NCBI GenBank assembly: GCA_041844335.1 | Contig: JBGZAX010000015.1 | Coordinates: 1-13,128 of the forward strand | Source of the DNA: CAUUFM01 sp041844335 | GTDB lineage: Bacteria; Bacillota; Clostridia; Lachnospirales; Lachnospiraceae | Length of the DNA: 13,128 bases | Direction: 5' to 3' | Shown: positions 1 through 7,788 of the stretch, piece after piece | Numbering within the stretch: the first letter of the stretch is position 1 | Layout: every line of letters starts with the position of its first letter | The notes under the pieces: generated by a model | The model's input: only the letters and a program-made list of their open reading frames with translations | Database searches by the model: none | What the model was told of the DNA's origin: nothing | Translations under genes and position numbers: made by a program

Positions 1-53
1 GTCACTGATACATAGTCGAAGGATAATAGTTTTCAATGCAAAAACACTGATTT

Positions 54-731
54 TTATTCCATATTATTTTCATAAATATGCATTTTCAGCACTTCCAAAT
101 ATTTTTTTGTATTTTCCTCAAAATTTTCTTTGAAAATCGCACTTCCCATTACTATTATATTTGCACCGGCATCGAGTACATCAGTTATCGTATCCGCATT
201 TATACCGCCGTCCACTTCTATATCATACTTAAAGCTGTTTTCATCTTTGATTTTGCGTAAATGTCTTATTTTATCAAGAGTGTACGGTATCATTTTCTGC
301 CCTCCGAAGCCCGGATTTACACTCATTACTAAAACCATATCAATAAATGGCAGCAAATGAATAATATTATTTATAGGAGTTGCAGGGCAGATTGCAATAC
401 CGCATTGCTTTCCACAGCTCTTAATCTTATTTATTGTACTGTCCAGATGCTTTACCGCCTCGGCATGAACTACTATTATATCAGCACCCGAATTTACAAA
501 ATCATCTATGTATCTTTCAGGATTCTCTATCATAAGGTGCACATCAAAAATCATATTGCAGTCTTCTCTTATGCTCTTAATAACAGGCATACCGAAGGAT
601 ATGCTGGGAACAAACATTCCGTCCATGACATCAATGTGTAAATAAGCCACCCCCAGCTCCTCAAGTATTTTTAATTGTGAAGATAGATTTTTAAAATCAG
701 CCGATAATATTGATGGCGATAAAATATTCAT
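54..731 (-). CDS. rpe: Ribulose-phosphate 3-epimerase
   Basis: Cytosolic TIM-barrel enzyme that interconverts D-ribulose 5-phosphate and D-xylulose 5-phosphate in the pentose phosphate pathway. The 225-residue length is normal for the family. The N-terminal SPSILSADF motif is present. Metal and catalytic residues are visible as H32 and D34 in HIDVMDGMFVP, H65 in FDVHLM, and D174 in VDGGIN. The phosphate-binding segments are SVNPGFGGQ (137-145) and GSAIF (196-200). The ATG lies 4 bases after the rsgA stop and is preceded by AAAGGAAAGG at a suitable distance, which supports this start. It is the last gene seen of the yugP-rsmB-rlmN-stp-prkC-rsgA-rpe cluster; in many Firmicutes a thiamine pyrophosphokinase gene follows, but only 53 bases remain here. 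No key residue is missing and the assignment is secure. Confidence 0.97.
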   Translation of the reverse strand: MNILSPSILSADFKNLSSQLKILEELGVAYLHIDVMDGMFVPSISFGMPVIKSIREDCNMIFDVHLMIENPERYIDDFVNSGADIIVVHAEAVKHLDSTINKIKSCGKQCGIAICPATPINNIIHLLPFIDMVLVMSVNPGFGGQKMIPYTLDKIRHLRKIKDENSFKYDIEVDGGINADTITDVLDAGANIIVMGSAIFKENFEENTKKYLEVLKMHIYENNME

Positions 732-735
732 TTTT

Positions 736-1611
736 TTAACCTTTCCTTTGACCTTTCAGTTCATTTAATATTTCTAAGTAAGACCTGTATCTTATCTCGT
801 TTATTTTACCTTTTTCTACCATTTTTTTTATTTCGCAGTCAGGCTCGGATAAATGCAGGCATTTATTTCCATACTTACAAACAGAGCTGAATTTCAGAAA
901 TTCACTATAATACTCCTTTAAAAAATAATAATCCACATCAAAATTAATTGCCGTAAACCCCGGAGAATCAAGTAAAAAAGTGTTATCATTAAACGAAACC
1001 ATTTCGTAATGTCTGGTGGTCTGCTTACCCCGCAGGATTTTTTTACTTAAACCTCCTGTTTCCATACATTTTCCGGTAAGAGTATTTATAATTGAAGATT
1101 TTCCGACTCCCGATGCTCCGGTAAATATGCAGGTTCGTCCGTTTATCCTGTTCTTAAGCTCTTCAAGTCCGCTGTCCGTAACAGTGTTTGTAAAAATTAT
1201 ATCCGTGTCGGAACCTTTGTAAATATCCGTAAAATGCCTTATTTTAACATCAGTTGCAAGATCACTTTTATTAAAGCAAAGAACGGTATCGATCCCACTT
1301 TCACTAAGCTTAATTAAATTCTTGTCAATTATACTGAATTTCGGCTCCGGATTGGTTAGTGCCACCACCAAAACAGCCATATCAACATTAGCTACAGTGG
1401 GTCTTTTAAGCTCATTTTTTCTCGGCAAAATTTTTACAATATTGCCGTTTACATCTTTATCGCTAAGCTCATCTACCTCCACAAAATCGCCGACCAGAGG
1501 TTTTATCTTATCTTTTTTAAAAACACCTCTTGCCTTACAGGTAAACAGACCGTTCTCAGTATTAACATAATAAAATTCAGATGTAGTCTTAATTATTCTT
1601 CCTGTCAGCAT
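736..1611 (-). CDS. rsgA: Small ribosomal subunit assembly GTPase RsgA
   Basis: Circularly permuted GTPase (RsgA/YjeQ/CpgA family) that acts in late maturation of the 30S subunit. The protein has 291 residues. An OB-fold N-terminus (about 1-65) is followed by the GTPase motifs in permuted order: NKSD (114-117, G4), GASGVGKS (165-172, P-loop), GKQTTRH (195-201, G2) and DSPG (215-218, G3). A C-terminal zinc knuckle has C245, C251, H253 and C259. The spacing of its first two cysteines is one residue longer than the C-x4-C I know from E. coli and B. subtilis. The start ATG shares one base with the prkC stop (TAATG), and no good ribosome binding site is seen, so translation is probably coupled to prkC. 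In B. subtilis the orthologue CpgA is a PrkC substrate, which fits its place after the kinase gene. Confidence 0.96.
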   Translation of the reverse strand: MLTGRIIKTTSEFYYVNTENGLFTCKARGVFKKDKIKPLVGDFVEVDELSDKDVNGNIVKILPRKNELKRPTVANVDMAVLVVALTNPEPKFSIIDKNLIKLSESGIDTVLCFNKSDLATDVKIRHFTDIYKGSDTDIIFTNTVTDSGLEELKNRINGRTCIFTGASGVGKSSIINTLTGKCMETGGLSKKILRGKQTTRHYEMVSFNDNTFLLDSPGFTAINFDVDYYFLKEYYSEFLKFSSVCKYGNKCLHLSEPDCEIKKMVEKGKINEIRYRSYLEILNELKGQRKG

Positions 1612-3791
1612 TATTGTTCAATCATCTTAAATTTTATGTTTTTAAGAGCTAAAAGTGTATATTCACCGGATTCGTTTTTCTCGTAGATATATATTTTTCC
1701 GTCCGATACTCCGGGAATTAAGGCATTTTCGGCAAATGCGGAATTAAAGTCAAATACCGATCCCTCCACTAATGTTTTTGTCTTAATATTTGCTCCGTCT
1801 GTTTGTTCCAATACAATTTTTACCTCTCTGCCGGTATAATCATCCGGTTCTGAAATTTTATCCGCCCATACCCAGAGAAAATTCTCCGCAACATCCTGAA
1901 CTCCCAAAGACATGGTAATATTTATAGTATCACCTTTTTTATAGACAGTTCCGGCTTTTATATCCTGAGCCATAATCACACCCTTTTTGTATTTATCGCT
2001 CACATTTTCATCAATTCTGCCTAATTTCAAACCGCCGGCTTTTATAAGAATCAATGCCTCTTTTTTTGACAAGCCCAACAGTTTTGGAACCTTCAGCTCT
2101 TCAGGACCTTTACTTACAGTTAGGGTGATTGCCGTACCCTTTTCAATTTCCGAGCCGCCTGCAGGATTTATACTGATTACTTTCCCCGCCTCTATCGTTT
2201 CATCATATTTAAATTCAGGTTTAATAGTCAAGCCGAGTGCCGTTAAGGTATCATTTACCTCTTTTTCTCCCATTCCTATAAGTCCGTCAGGTATAGTAAC
2301 CTTTTCTTTAGCTGAAACATACTTAAGCTCTACGGTATCTCCCGATTTTACCTCGGATCCTATCGGATCCTGAGAAATTACTGTAAAAGGCAGTGCAGAT
2401 GATAACATATCGGGTGTTTTTAATACTATCAGCCCCTTTGCCTCCAATATTGACACCGCCTCGTCAAGCTGCTTTCCTACGACACTTGGAACCTCAAAGC
2501 TTTCCTTTTCATTATCAGCATTATCCGGATCGGTATTATCCGTTTCATCGTCATTGCTTGTACCGTCATTATTATCGTTCTCACTGTCGATATCAGCACC
2601 GTCGTTGGTATCCTGAGCAGTGATTTTTGTGTCATTATCCGAATTTACGGAGCCGGTCATTTTGCTGATTTTTAATATTATTAAAACAACAATTATAATA
2701 ATTGCTATTGCAGCGATAATAGTAATAATACCCATAATCTTTTCGGATTTCGGGCTTATTTCATCATCAAAATATTCATTATCATGTCTTTTTTTCTTGT
2801 TTTTCATAGATTTATCTTCCTTTATAAAGCTGTTAGGCTGCGGTTTATTTCCTAATATTGCCCTATTGGTTTCCGTTTTAATTTGTCTGATTTCATCTCT
2901 GCTGATGACAGATGTTTTCATTCCTTCAAAATCATCATTATCCGGATCATCCACAAAATCATCATTCGGAGTAATTAAAGACTGTTTTAAATCTGCAACC
3001 AATGCTCCCGCCATGGCATATCTTTGAGCGGGGCTTTTAGCGGTACACTTAAGTATTATCTTCTCCAAGCTTATCGGGATCTCTGAAATCATTTTTCTTG
3101 GAGAGGGAATATCGTCCTGTAAGTGCTGTATTGCCACAGCCACAGTGGTATCCCCGTCAAAAGGAACCCTGCCTGTTACCATTTCGAACATCACTATTCC
3201 CAGAGAATAAATATCACTTTTCGCATCCAAATATCCGCCTCTGCTCTGTTCAGGAGAGCTGTAATGCACTGATCCCATTACATTAGAGCTTATAGTGTTG
3301 GTATTTGCACTGATAGCCTTAGCAATACCGAAATCAGCTATTTTCACCTTGCCGTCCTTTGAAATGATAATATTTTGCGGTTTTATATCTCTATGAATTA
3401 TATTATTTTGATGTGCCGCCTCAATACCCGTAGAGACCTGAATAGCTATACTGGTCGCCTCTTTTATTGAAAGCTTTCCCTTTTTTTCAATATATTGCTT
3501 CAAGGTTATGCCGTCGATAAGCTCCATTACTATAAAATAAGAGCCGTTTTCCTCAGCAACATCATAGACACTCACTATATTGGGGTGTGAAAGCCCGGCA
3601 GCAGCTCTTGCTTCTGCTTGAAATTTTGCAACAAAGCTCTTATCTAAAGAAAATTCAGCCTTTAATACCTTTATCGCCACATAGCGGTTGAGCGTTTTAT
3701 CCATAGCCTTATAAACATCAGCCATACCGCCCATTCCCACACGTTGCTGAACCTCATATCTTCCGCTTAAAATTTCCCCTACTCTAATCAT
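1611..3791 (-). CDS. prkC: PASTA-domain Ser/Thr protein kinase PrkC
   Basis: Membrane-anchored eukaryotic-type Ser/Thr kinase that senses cell-wall fragments through external PASTA repeats. From the ATG chosen here it has 726 residues. The kinase domain (about 8-270) shows the glycine loop GMGGMA (19-24), AIKVLK with K41, HRDIKPQN (133-140), DFG (153-155) and GSVHYSSPEQ in the activation region. A charged juxtamembrane stretch leads to one hydrophobic helix (about 353-375), then an Asp/Asn-rich linker (about 381-431), three PASTA repeats (about 432-493, 496-562, 565-630) and a C-terminal domain of about 95 residues that may be the Ig-like domain known from other PrkC proteins. A TTG 15 bases upstream also opens the frame, but the ATG directly follows GGGGAGGAAGT, so it is preferred. 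The gene starts 11 bases after the stp stop, forming the usual phosphatase-kinase pair. Confidence 0.96.
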   Translation of the reverse strand: MIRVGEILSGRYEVQQRVGMGGMADVYKAMDKTLNRYVAIKVLKAEFSLDKSFVAKFQAEARAAAGLSHPNIVSVYDVAEENGSYFIVMELIDGITLKQYIEKKGKLSIKEATSIAIQVSTGIEAAHQNNIIHRDIKPQNIIISKDGKVKIADFGIAKAISANTNTISSNVMGSVHYSSPEQSRGGYLDAKSDIYSLGIVMFEMVTGRVPFDGDTTVAVAIQHLQDDIPSPRKMISEIPISLEKIILKCTAKSPAQRYAMAGALVADLKQSLITPNDDFVDDPDNDDFEGMKTSVISRDEIRQIKTETNRAILGNKPQPNSFIKEDKSMKNKKKRHDNEYFDDEISPKSEKIMGIITIIAAIAIIIIVVLIILKISKMTGSVNSDNDTKITAQDTNDGADIDSENDNNDGTSNDDETDNTDPDNADNEKESFEVPSVVGKQLDEAVSILEAKGLIVLKTPDMLSSALPFTVISQDPIGSEVKSGDTVELKYVSAKEKVTIPDGLIGMGEKEVNDTLTALGLTIKPEFKYDETIEAGKVISINPAGGSEIEKGTAITLTVSKGPEELKVPKLLGLSKKEALILIKAGGLKLGRIDENVSDKYKKGVIMAQDIKAGTVYKKGDTINITMSLGVQDVAENFLWVWADKISEPDDYTGREVKIVLEQTDGANIKTKTLVEGSVFDFNSAFAENALIPGVSDGKIYIYEKNESGEYTLLALKNIKFKMIEQ
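1902..2498 (-). other. Three PASTA repeats of PrkC
   Basis: This segment encodes three consecutive PASTA modules of about 65 residues. Each begins with a Val/Ile-Pro element (VPSVVGKQ, IPDGLIGM, VPKLLGLS), continues with an amphipathic helix (for example LDEAVSILEAKG), and ends with a strand of the GDTVELKYVS or GTAITLTVSKG type. PASTA domains bind muropeptides and lipid II, and they place the C-terminal half of the kinase outside the cell. Confidence 0.9.
2499..2651 (-). repeat. Low-complexity Asp/Asn-rich linker of PrkC
   Basis: About 51 codons between the membrane helix and the first PASTA repeat encode a strongly acidic, disorder-like segment with about 14 Asp, 4 Glu and many Asn, Thr and Ser. 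At the DNA level it is a loose GAY/AAY codon repeat without a fixed unit. It lies just outside the membrane and probably acts as a spacer through the wall. Such a tract could vary in length between strains. Confidence 0.7.
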
Positions 3792-3804
3792 ACTTCCTCC
3801 CCTC
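3792..3804 (-). promoter_or_regulatory. Ribosome binding site that decides the prkC start
   Basis: The minus strand reads GAGGGGAGGAAGT directly before the ATG at 3791. This purine-rich Shine-Dalgarno region overlaps the last bases of stp. A TTG at 3806 lies at its 5' edge and has no ribosome binding site of comparable quality, so the ATG is the better start. Confidence 0.8.
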
Positions 3805-4540
3805 AAGAATTAATATCAAGAACCCTATCCGCCATTACCACGGATATATTGTCCCGTCCACCTTCTTCATTGGCTCTTAAAACAAGCACTGCACAGATTT
3901 CCGGTAAACTCTTGTCCTCAACTGCGATATTAAAAATTTCTTCATCGGTAATCATATTGGTCAAGCCGTCCGAACAAAGTAATACCTTGCTTTTTTGAGT
4001 TAAATCACATTCAAAAAAATCTATTTTAACAAATTTTTCTATTCCCACGGCTCTGGTGATTCTGTTCTTATCAGGGTGAACTCTCGCCTCCTGCTTGGTG
4101 ATATCACCTCTTATAACAAGCTCTTCGACTAAGGAGTGATCCCTTGTTATCTGTTTTATCCCGTCGTCTATTAAATAAAGCCTGCTGTCGCCGATATTGG
4201 CTACATATAGTTTATCATCTGAAATCGTGGCAACTACTAATGTTGTTCCCATATTGAAGAGGGCATCGTTATTCTGTGCCTCCAGCCATAACAGCTCGTT
4301 GACCTTGGTAATACACTCATTAAGTATAGAAACAGGCTTTTTTTCATCAATCTCATAGATAAGCTTTACCAAATTTTCTACCACAAATTTTGAGGCATAG
4401 TCTCCTCCTAAATGTCCACCCATTCCGTCTGCCACAATCAACAAATTCTGTAGATATCCTATTTGATTATTATCAGCAAATACGCAGTCCTGATTCATTG
4501 TACGAATTTTTCCTATGTGTGTTGCCTTGTATACCCTCAT
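3803..4540 (-). CDS. stp: PP2C-family Ser/Thr phosphatase (Stp/PrpC)
   Basis: Soluble metal-dependent protein phosphatase that reverses phosphorylation by the kinase encoded next to it. The 245-residue length matches bacterial PrpC/Stp proteins. The PP2C motifs appear in order: R13 and NQD (16-18), DGMGGH (38-43) with metal ligand D38, GTT (98-100), IGDSRLYLI (116-124), DHS (134-136), CSDGLTN (189-195) with D191, and GGRDNISVV (227-235) with D230. The ATG has AAGGAG nine bases upstream. The rlmN stop is 21 bases upstream, and prkC starts 11 bases downstream. This close pairing of phosphatase and kinase is typical of Firmicutes and lets both be made together. No motif is lost, so it should be active. 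Confidence 0.96.
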   Translation of the reverse strand: MRVYKATHIGKIRTMNQDCVFADNNQIGYLQNLLIVADGMGGHLGGDYASKFVVENLVKLIYEIDEKKPVSILNECITKVNELLWLEAQNNDALFNMGTTLVVATISDDKLYVANIGDSRLYLIDDGIKQITRDHSLVEELVIRGDITKQEARVHPDKNRITRAVGIEKFVKIDFFECDLTQKSKVLLCSDGLTNMITDEEIFNIAVEDKSLPEICAVLVLRANEEGGRDNISVVMADRVLDINS

Positions 4541-4561
4541 TACAAAATTCTCCTTAAAATT

Positions 4562-5596
4562 TTAAGATAAATGTCTTTTCCTAAGCTGTCCGCAAGATGC
4601 CGATATATCATCGCCGATACTGCGTCTTATTGTAGCGTTTGCATGCAAATTTTCCAATTGCTTCTTAAATTCATAAACATTTTTTTTATTAGGAGGATTA
4701 AAATTACTATCCTCTATCCTGTTTACAGGAATTAAATTAATGTGCGCTTTTAATTCCTTAGCAATTCTTGCAAGCTCTCTTGCATCGTTTTTCCCATCAT
4801 TAAAGCCGTTTATAAGACTGTATTCAAGAGTTAATCTTCTTCCTGTTTTCTCAAAATAATATTTACCCGCATCAATAATTTCCATAATGCTGTATTTTTT
4901 TGCAATAGGCATTATGCTCTGACGCTTTTCGTCAAAAACACAGTGAAGAGAAATGGCTAAGGTAATGCCCTGATTCAAATCGGCAAGCTCATAAATTCTC
5001 GGAACTATTCCGCAGGTGGATACCGTAATATTTCTTCTGCTTAAGTTATACCCCTTTTCATCAGTAAGTATTATAACAAATTTTACAAAATTGTCAAAAT
5101 TATCAAGGGGCTCTCCCATTCCCATTACCACAATATGCGAAATTCTGTCATCTATAAGAGAGTTCACAGTATAAATCTGAGACAGCATCTCCGATGCCTT
5201 AAGATTTCTCACCTTTCCGCCAACAGTCGATGCACAAAATGCACAACTCATATTACAGCCTATTTGTGAAGAAATACAAAGACTGTTACCGTGCCTGTAT
5301 GATAAAAGCACAGTTTCCACAAGCTCGTTATCGCTGCATTTAAGCAAAAATTTTTTGGTTTTATTATCATCCGACACCTGAACCGATTCTTTTTTCATAA
5401 TATTTATATCAAAATTATTCGATATATAATTCTTTACTTTATTAGGTATATTGACCATTTTTTCTATGTCAAACACCTGCTTGTTATGCAGCCAGTCATA
5501 AATCTGTTTTGCCCTATATGACTTTTCATTTATATCAGCTAAATAGTATGACAGCTCGTCAGTTGTCATACTAAGCAAATCCATTTTTTCACTCAT
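4562..5596 (-). CDS. rlmN: Dual-specificity 23S rRNA/tRNA adenine-C2 methyltransferase RlmN
   Basis: Radical SAM enzyme that methylates C2 of A2503 in 23S rRNA and of A37 in certain tRNAs. The protein has 344 residues. The 4Fe-4S cysteines are C114, C118 and C121 (CNMSCAFC). The two cysteines used for the methyl-cysteine mechanism in E. coli RlmN have counterparts: C107 in SLCISSQIGC and C335 in ISASCGQL. GMGEPLDN (159-166) is the SAM-binding GGE-like motif. Both cysteines and the RlmN-type surroundings argue for RlmN; Cfr also uses these cysteines, but it is more divergent and usually lies on mobile DNA, unlike this conserved cluster. The start ATG overlaps the rsmB stop (ATGA). The upstream ribosome binding site is weak (only GGGA), so translational coupling is likely. 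Confidence 0.95.
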   Translation of the reverse strand: MSEKMDLLSMTTDELSYYLADINEKSYRAKQIYDWLHNKQVFDIEKMVNIPNKVKNYISNNFDINIMKKESVQVSDDNKTKKFLLKCSDNELVETVLLSYRHGNSLCISSQIGCNMSCAFCASTVGGKVRNLKASEMLSQIYTVNSLIDDRISHIVVMGMGEPLDNFDNFVKFVIILTDEKGYNLSRRNITVSTCGIVPRIYELADLNQGITLAISLHCVFDEKRQSIMPIAKKYSIMEIIDAGKYYFEKTGRRLTLEYSLINGFNDGKNDARELARIAKELKAHINLIPVNRIEDSNFNPPNKKNVYEFKKQLENLHANATIRRSIGDDISASCGQLRKRHLS

Positions 5597-6981
5597 TTAT
5601 TTTTCCCGTCACACTGCTGTTTTTTATAAAATTTTGAAATAAAAAACCCGTCACTATCATATTCCTCAGGTAAAATTTGTATCTTGTAATCATCAGACAT
5701 ATTTGCAAAAAACAGCGTATTATTTATTGCCGCCGACTCTAAATTTAATTCCTTAATTATTCTGTCCGTCTGCATATCATTTTCACAGTGAGACACGGTG
5801 CAGGTGCTGTAAATCAAAGCACCGCCACATTTAAGGTATTTCACCGCATTTCTCAGGATATTGAATTGAAGATCCGATAATTCTTTTAAATCTTCCTTTT
5901 TAACATAATACTTAATATCCGGCTTTTTGCCGATTACTCCGAGACCGCTGCAAGGTAAGTCCGCTATGATTAAATCGTATTTTTCCGCATCCTCTTCATA
6001 AAACACCGTAGCATCCTTAACCTCAGCTATAAGATTATCAAAGCCTGACTGTTCAGCTCTTTTTCTAATCAGCTCTACACCGAATTCATATAAATCCCTT
6101 GATACAATTTTACCTATTTTAGTACCTTTATTGGAGGACTGATATTTTTTGCTTAAAATATCCGCTAAATGCAGACTTTTTCCGCCGGGTGCCGCACAGA
6201 TATCAAGAATGTCGGAACAGAAATCAGGATTTGCCGCCTCCCCTACGAGTATGGAGCTGAAATCCTGCACTTGAAAATAACCCTTATTAAAAGCATCGGA
6301 TTTTAAAAACTTTGCAGGGTCTTTGATATCAAAAACATATCCAAGATATTTATTTTTGTCAAATTCCACTCCCTCATTTTTCAAAAGTAAAGCCGCCTCA
6401 TCTGCACTTAATCTGCTCTCCAATACTCTTACAGTAATATTTTTATTTTCTAAAAAAAACTGAAATGCCTTTTCAGTTCTTGCAAAGCCTATCTCTTTTA
6501 TAAAATGCTCACACAACCATTCAGGCATGGAATAGTATATGTGCAGATATCCGATTTTATCGTCTGCCTTAGGATAGGAATTCAGTATTTCATCTTTTTT
6601 TCTTAAATAATTTCTTAAAATTGCATTTACAAAGCCCGAAAGCTTTGACAAGCCTATCTGTTTTGAAAGGCTTGTCATCTCATTGCATATTGCAAATTCT
6701 GAAATATCTTCAAGATATTTTAATTGATAAATGCCTAATTCAAGTATGATTAAAATTCCGGCTTTCAGCCTATTTAAAGGTGTATTCGATAATTTTGATA
6801 TAATAAAATCAAGTTCAATTTTCCTTTCAACCACACCCAGACACAGCCTATTGCAAAAAGATAAATCTCGGCTGCTTAAAGCTGATATACTTGAATTATA
6901 AGCTAACAGTTTATTTATATATGCTTTGTTTTTCTGCCAATTAAGCAAAATATCAAGGGCAGTTCTTCTTGCACTTCTCAT
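5593..6981 (-). CDS. rsmB: 16S rRNA m5C967 methyltransferase RsmB
   Basis: SAM-dependent RNA cytosine-5 methyltransferase of the NOL1/NOP2/Sun family; RsmB modifies C967 of 16S rRNA. The protein has 462 residues. A NusB-like N-terminal domain (about 1-130) with RSARRTALDILL at its start precedes the catalytic domain. That domain shows ICAAPGGKS (261-269, SAM loop), ADLPCSGLG (340-348) with C344, and YSTCTVS (391-397) with C394, the two cysteines used in m5C chemistry. The ATG immediately follows the yugP stop (TAGATG), and AGGG lies a few bases upstream inside the end of yugP. The gene overlaps rlmN by four bases. In many Firmicutes def and fmt lie before rsmB; here only yugP does. Confidence 0.95.
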   Translation of the reverse strand: MRSARRTALDILLNWQKNKAYINKLLAYNSSISALSSRDLSFCNRLCLGVVERKIELDFIISKLSNTPLNRLKAGILIILELGIYQLKYLEDISEFAICNEMTSLSKQIGLSKLSGFVNAILRNYLRKKDEILNSYPKADDKIGYLHIYYSMPEWLCEHFIKEIGFARTEKAFQFFLENKNITVRVLESRLSADEAALLLKNEGVEFDKNKYLGYVFDIKDPAKFLKSDAFNKGYFQVQDFSSILVGEAANPDFCSDILDICAAPGGKSLHLADILSKKYQSSNKGTKIGKIVSRDLYEFGVELIRKRAEQSGFDNLIAEVKDATVFYEEDAEKYDLIIADLPCSGLGVIGKKPDIKYYVKKEDLKELSDLQFNILRNAVKYLKCGGALIYSTCTVSHCENDMQTDRIIKELNLESAAINNTLFFANMSDDYKIQILPEEYDSDGFFISKFYKKQQCDGKNK

Positions 6982-7704
6982 CTAATCCCTATCATAGCGT
7001 TTTGCTATTAAAATCAACCTTAAAAGCTGTAACAGACTGCCCATAGCTGAAGCCACATAGGTCATTGCCGCCGCATTCAAAACCTTGCGAGCCTTAACAA
7101 GCTCATCACTTTGCAAAATGTTGTTTTCTCTTAACAATCTCATTCCACGTGCAGAGGCGTCAAATTCTACAGGCAATGTGATTAAGTGAAAGGCAACGGA
7201 TGCTGAAAACAAAAGTATGCCTATAGGCATCAGAAATCTGAAACTGCTGAAGAATATGCCGATAAAAAACACCGGCCAGGCAAGCTGTGAGGCAAAATTT
7301 ACCACAGGTACTATGCTCCCTCTTATAATAACAGGCAAATAGTTTCTCTGATACTGCATAACGTGGCCGCACTCATGTGCCGCCACCGCCACCGCGGCAA
7401 TCGAGGAATTATTGTAATTGGAGCCGGATAATCTGACCACATTATTTCTTGAATCAAAATGATCCTTTAATTCACCGTTTATACTTGTTAATCTGATGTG
7501 TGAAAGCCTATTATTGGTTAAAAAAATTTGAGCAGCCTGCTGCCCTGTGTAGCCTGTGGAATTTCTAACCCCTGCATACTTGTGATAGGTACTTCTGACA
7601 CCTATTGATGCCATAGAAGTAATTATCAAAGCTATAATTATCAGTATATAAGTAGGGTCAAAAAATATCCCTCCATAATATCCGCCATATCCGAATAAAA
7701 TCAT
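6982..7704 (-). CDS. yugP: YugP-type neutral zinc metallopeptidase, membrane protein
   Basis: Putative membrane-embedded zinc peptidase of the YugP family (Pfam Zn_peptidase_2, as I recall). Its physiological substrate is not established. From the ATG chosen here it has 240 residues. A Gly/Tyr-rich start and a first membrane helix (about 17-35) come first. The family segment DHFDSRNNVVRLS (80-92) and the zinc motif HECGH (110-114) follow, then a hydrophobic hairpin (about 141-178), VEFDAS (179-184) with E180 as the likely third ligand, and a last hydrophobic stretch near the C-terminus. A GTG nine bases upstream also opens the frame, but it lies inside the sequence AAGGAAGTGAT, which matches the 16S tail complement and places the ATG at the right distance. 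It is the first gene of the rsmB-rpe operon and abuts rsmB. Confidence 0.9.
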   Translation of the reverse strand: MILFGYGGYYGGIFFDPTYILIIIALIITSMASIGVRSTYHKYAGVRNSTGYTGQQAAQIFLTNNRLSHIRLTSINGELKDHFDSRNNVVRLSGSNYNNSSIAAVAVAAHECGHVMQYQRNYLPVIIRGSIVPVVNFASQLAWPVFFIGIFFSSFRFLMPIGILLFSASVAFHLITLPVEFDASARGMRLLRENNILQSDELVKARKVLNAAAMTYVASAMGSLLQLLRLILIAKRYDRD

Positions 7705-7708
7705 AAAA

Positions 7709-7719
7709 ATCACTTCCTT
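7709..7719 (-). promoter_or_regulatory. Ribosome binding site that decides the yugP start
   Basis: The minus strand reads AAGGAAGTGAT, one mismatch from AAGGAGGTGAT, followed by TTTT and then the ATG at 7704. The in-frame GTG at 7713 is part of this site and therefore is unlikely to be the start. Confidence 0.8.
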
Positions 7720-7748
7720 AGCTATAAAAAATATTTTAAATCAACCCT

Positions 7749-7760
7749 TATGATATCATA
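7749..7760. repeat. 12-bp perfect palindrome upstream of yugP
   Basis: TATGATATCATA equals its own reverse complement. It lies between the deoD hairpin and the yugP ribosome binding site and overlaps the -10 candidates. It could be an operator for a dimeric regulator, or a chance result of high AT content. Confidence 0.5.
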
Positions 7761-7785
7761 TTTTGACAAGTTTGTATAGTGTAAA
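7750..7785 (-). promoter_or_regulatory. Possible promoter for the yugP-rpe operon
   Basis: Two sigma-A-like readings of the minus strand are possible here. One is TATACA (7778-7773), 17 bases, TATCAT (7755-7750). The other is TTTACA (7785-7780), 19 bases, TATGAT (7760-7755). Neither is strong. The position is right, being downstream of the deoD hairpin and about 50-60 bases before the yugP start. Both -10 candidates fall in a 12-bp palindrome. Confidence 0.3.
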
Positions 7786-7788
7786 AGC

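Noticed and set aside
1..53. Start of a further gene (thiamine pyrophosphokinase) after rpe
   Set aside because: thiN often follows rpe in Firmicutes, but no ribosome binding site plus start with ThiN-like residues can be read in these 53 bases. Left unannotated; I also see no terminator there.
1987..2373. 128-codon plus-strand open frame opposite the PASTA repeats
   Set aside because: Shadow of the repeated Val/Lys/Glu-rich PASTA coding sequence, with no independent support.
2620..3027. 135-codon plus-strand open frame encoding a hydrophobic protein
   Set aside because: It is antisense to the juxtamembrane and membrane-helix part of prkC; the hydrophobicity comes from the complement of AT-rich codons.
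7160..7372. 70-codon minus-strand frame inside yugP
   Set aside because: It is another frame within a gene whose zinc motif and membrane segments are clear; no ribosome binding site or family resemblance.
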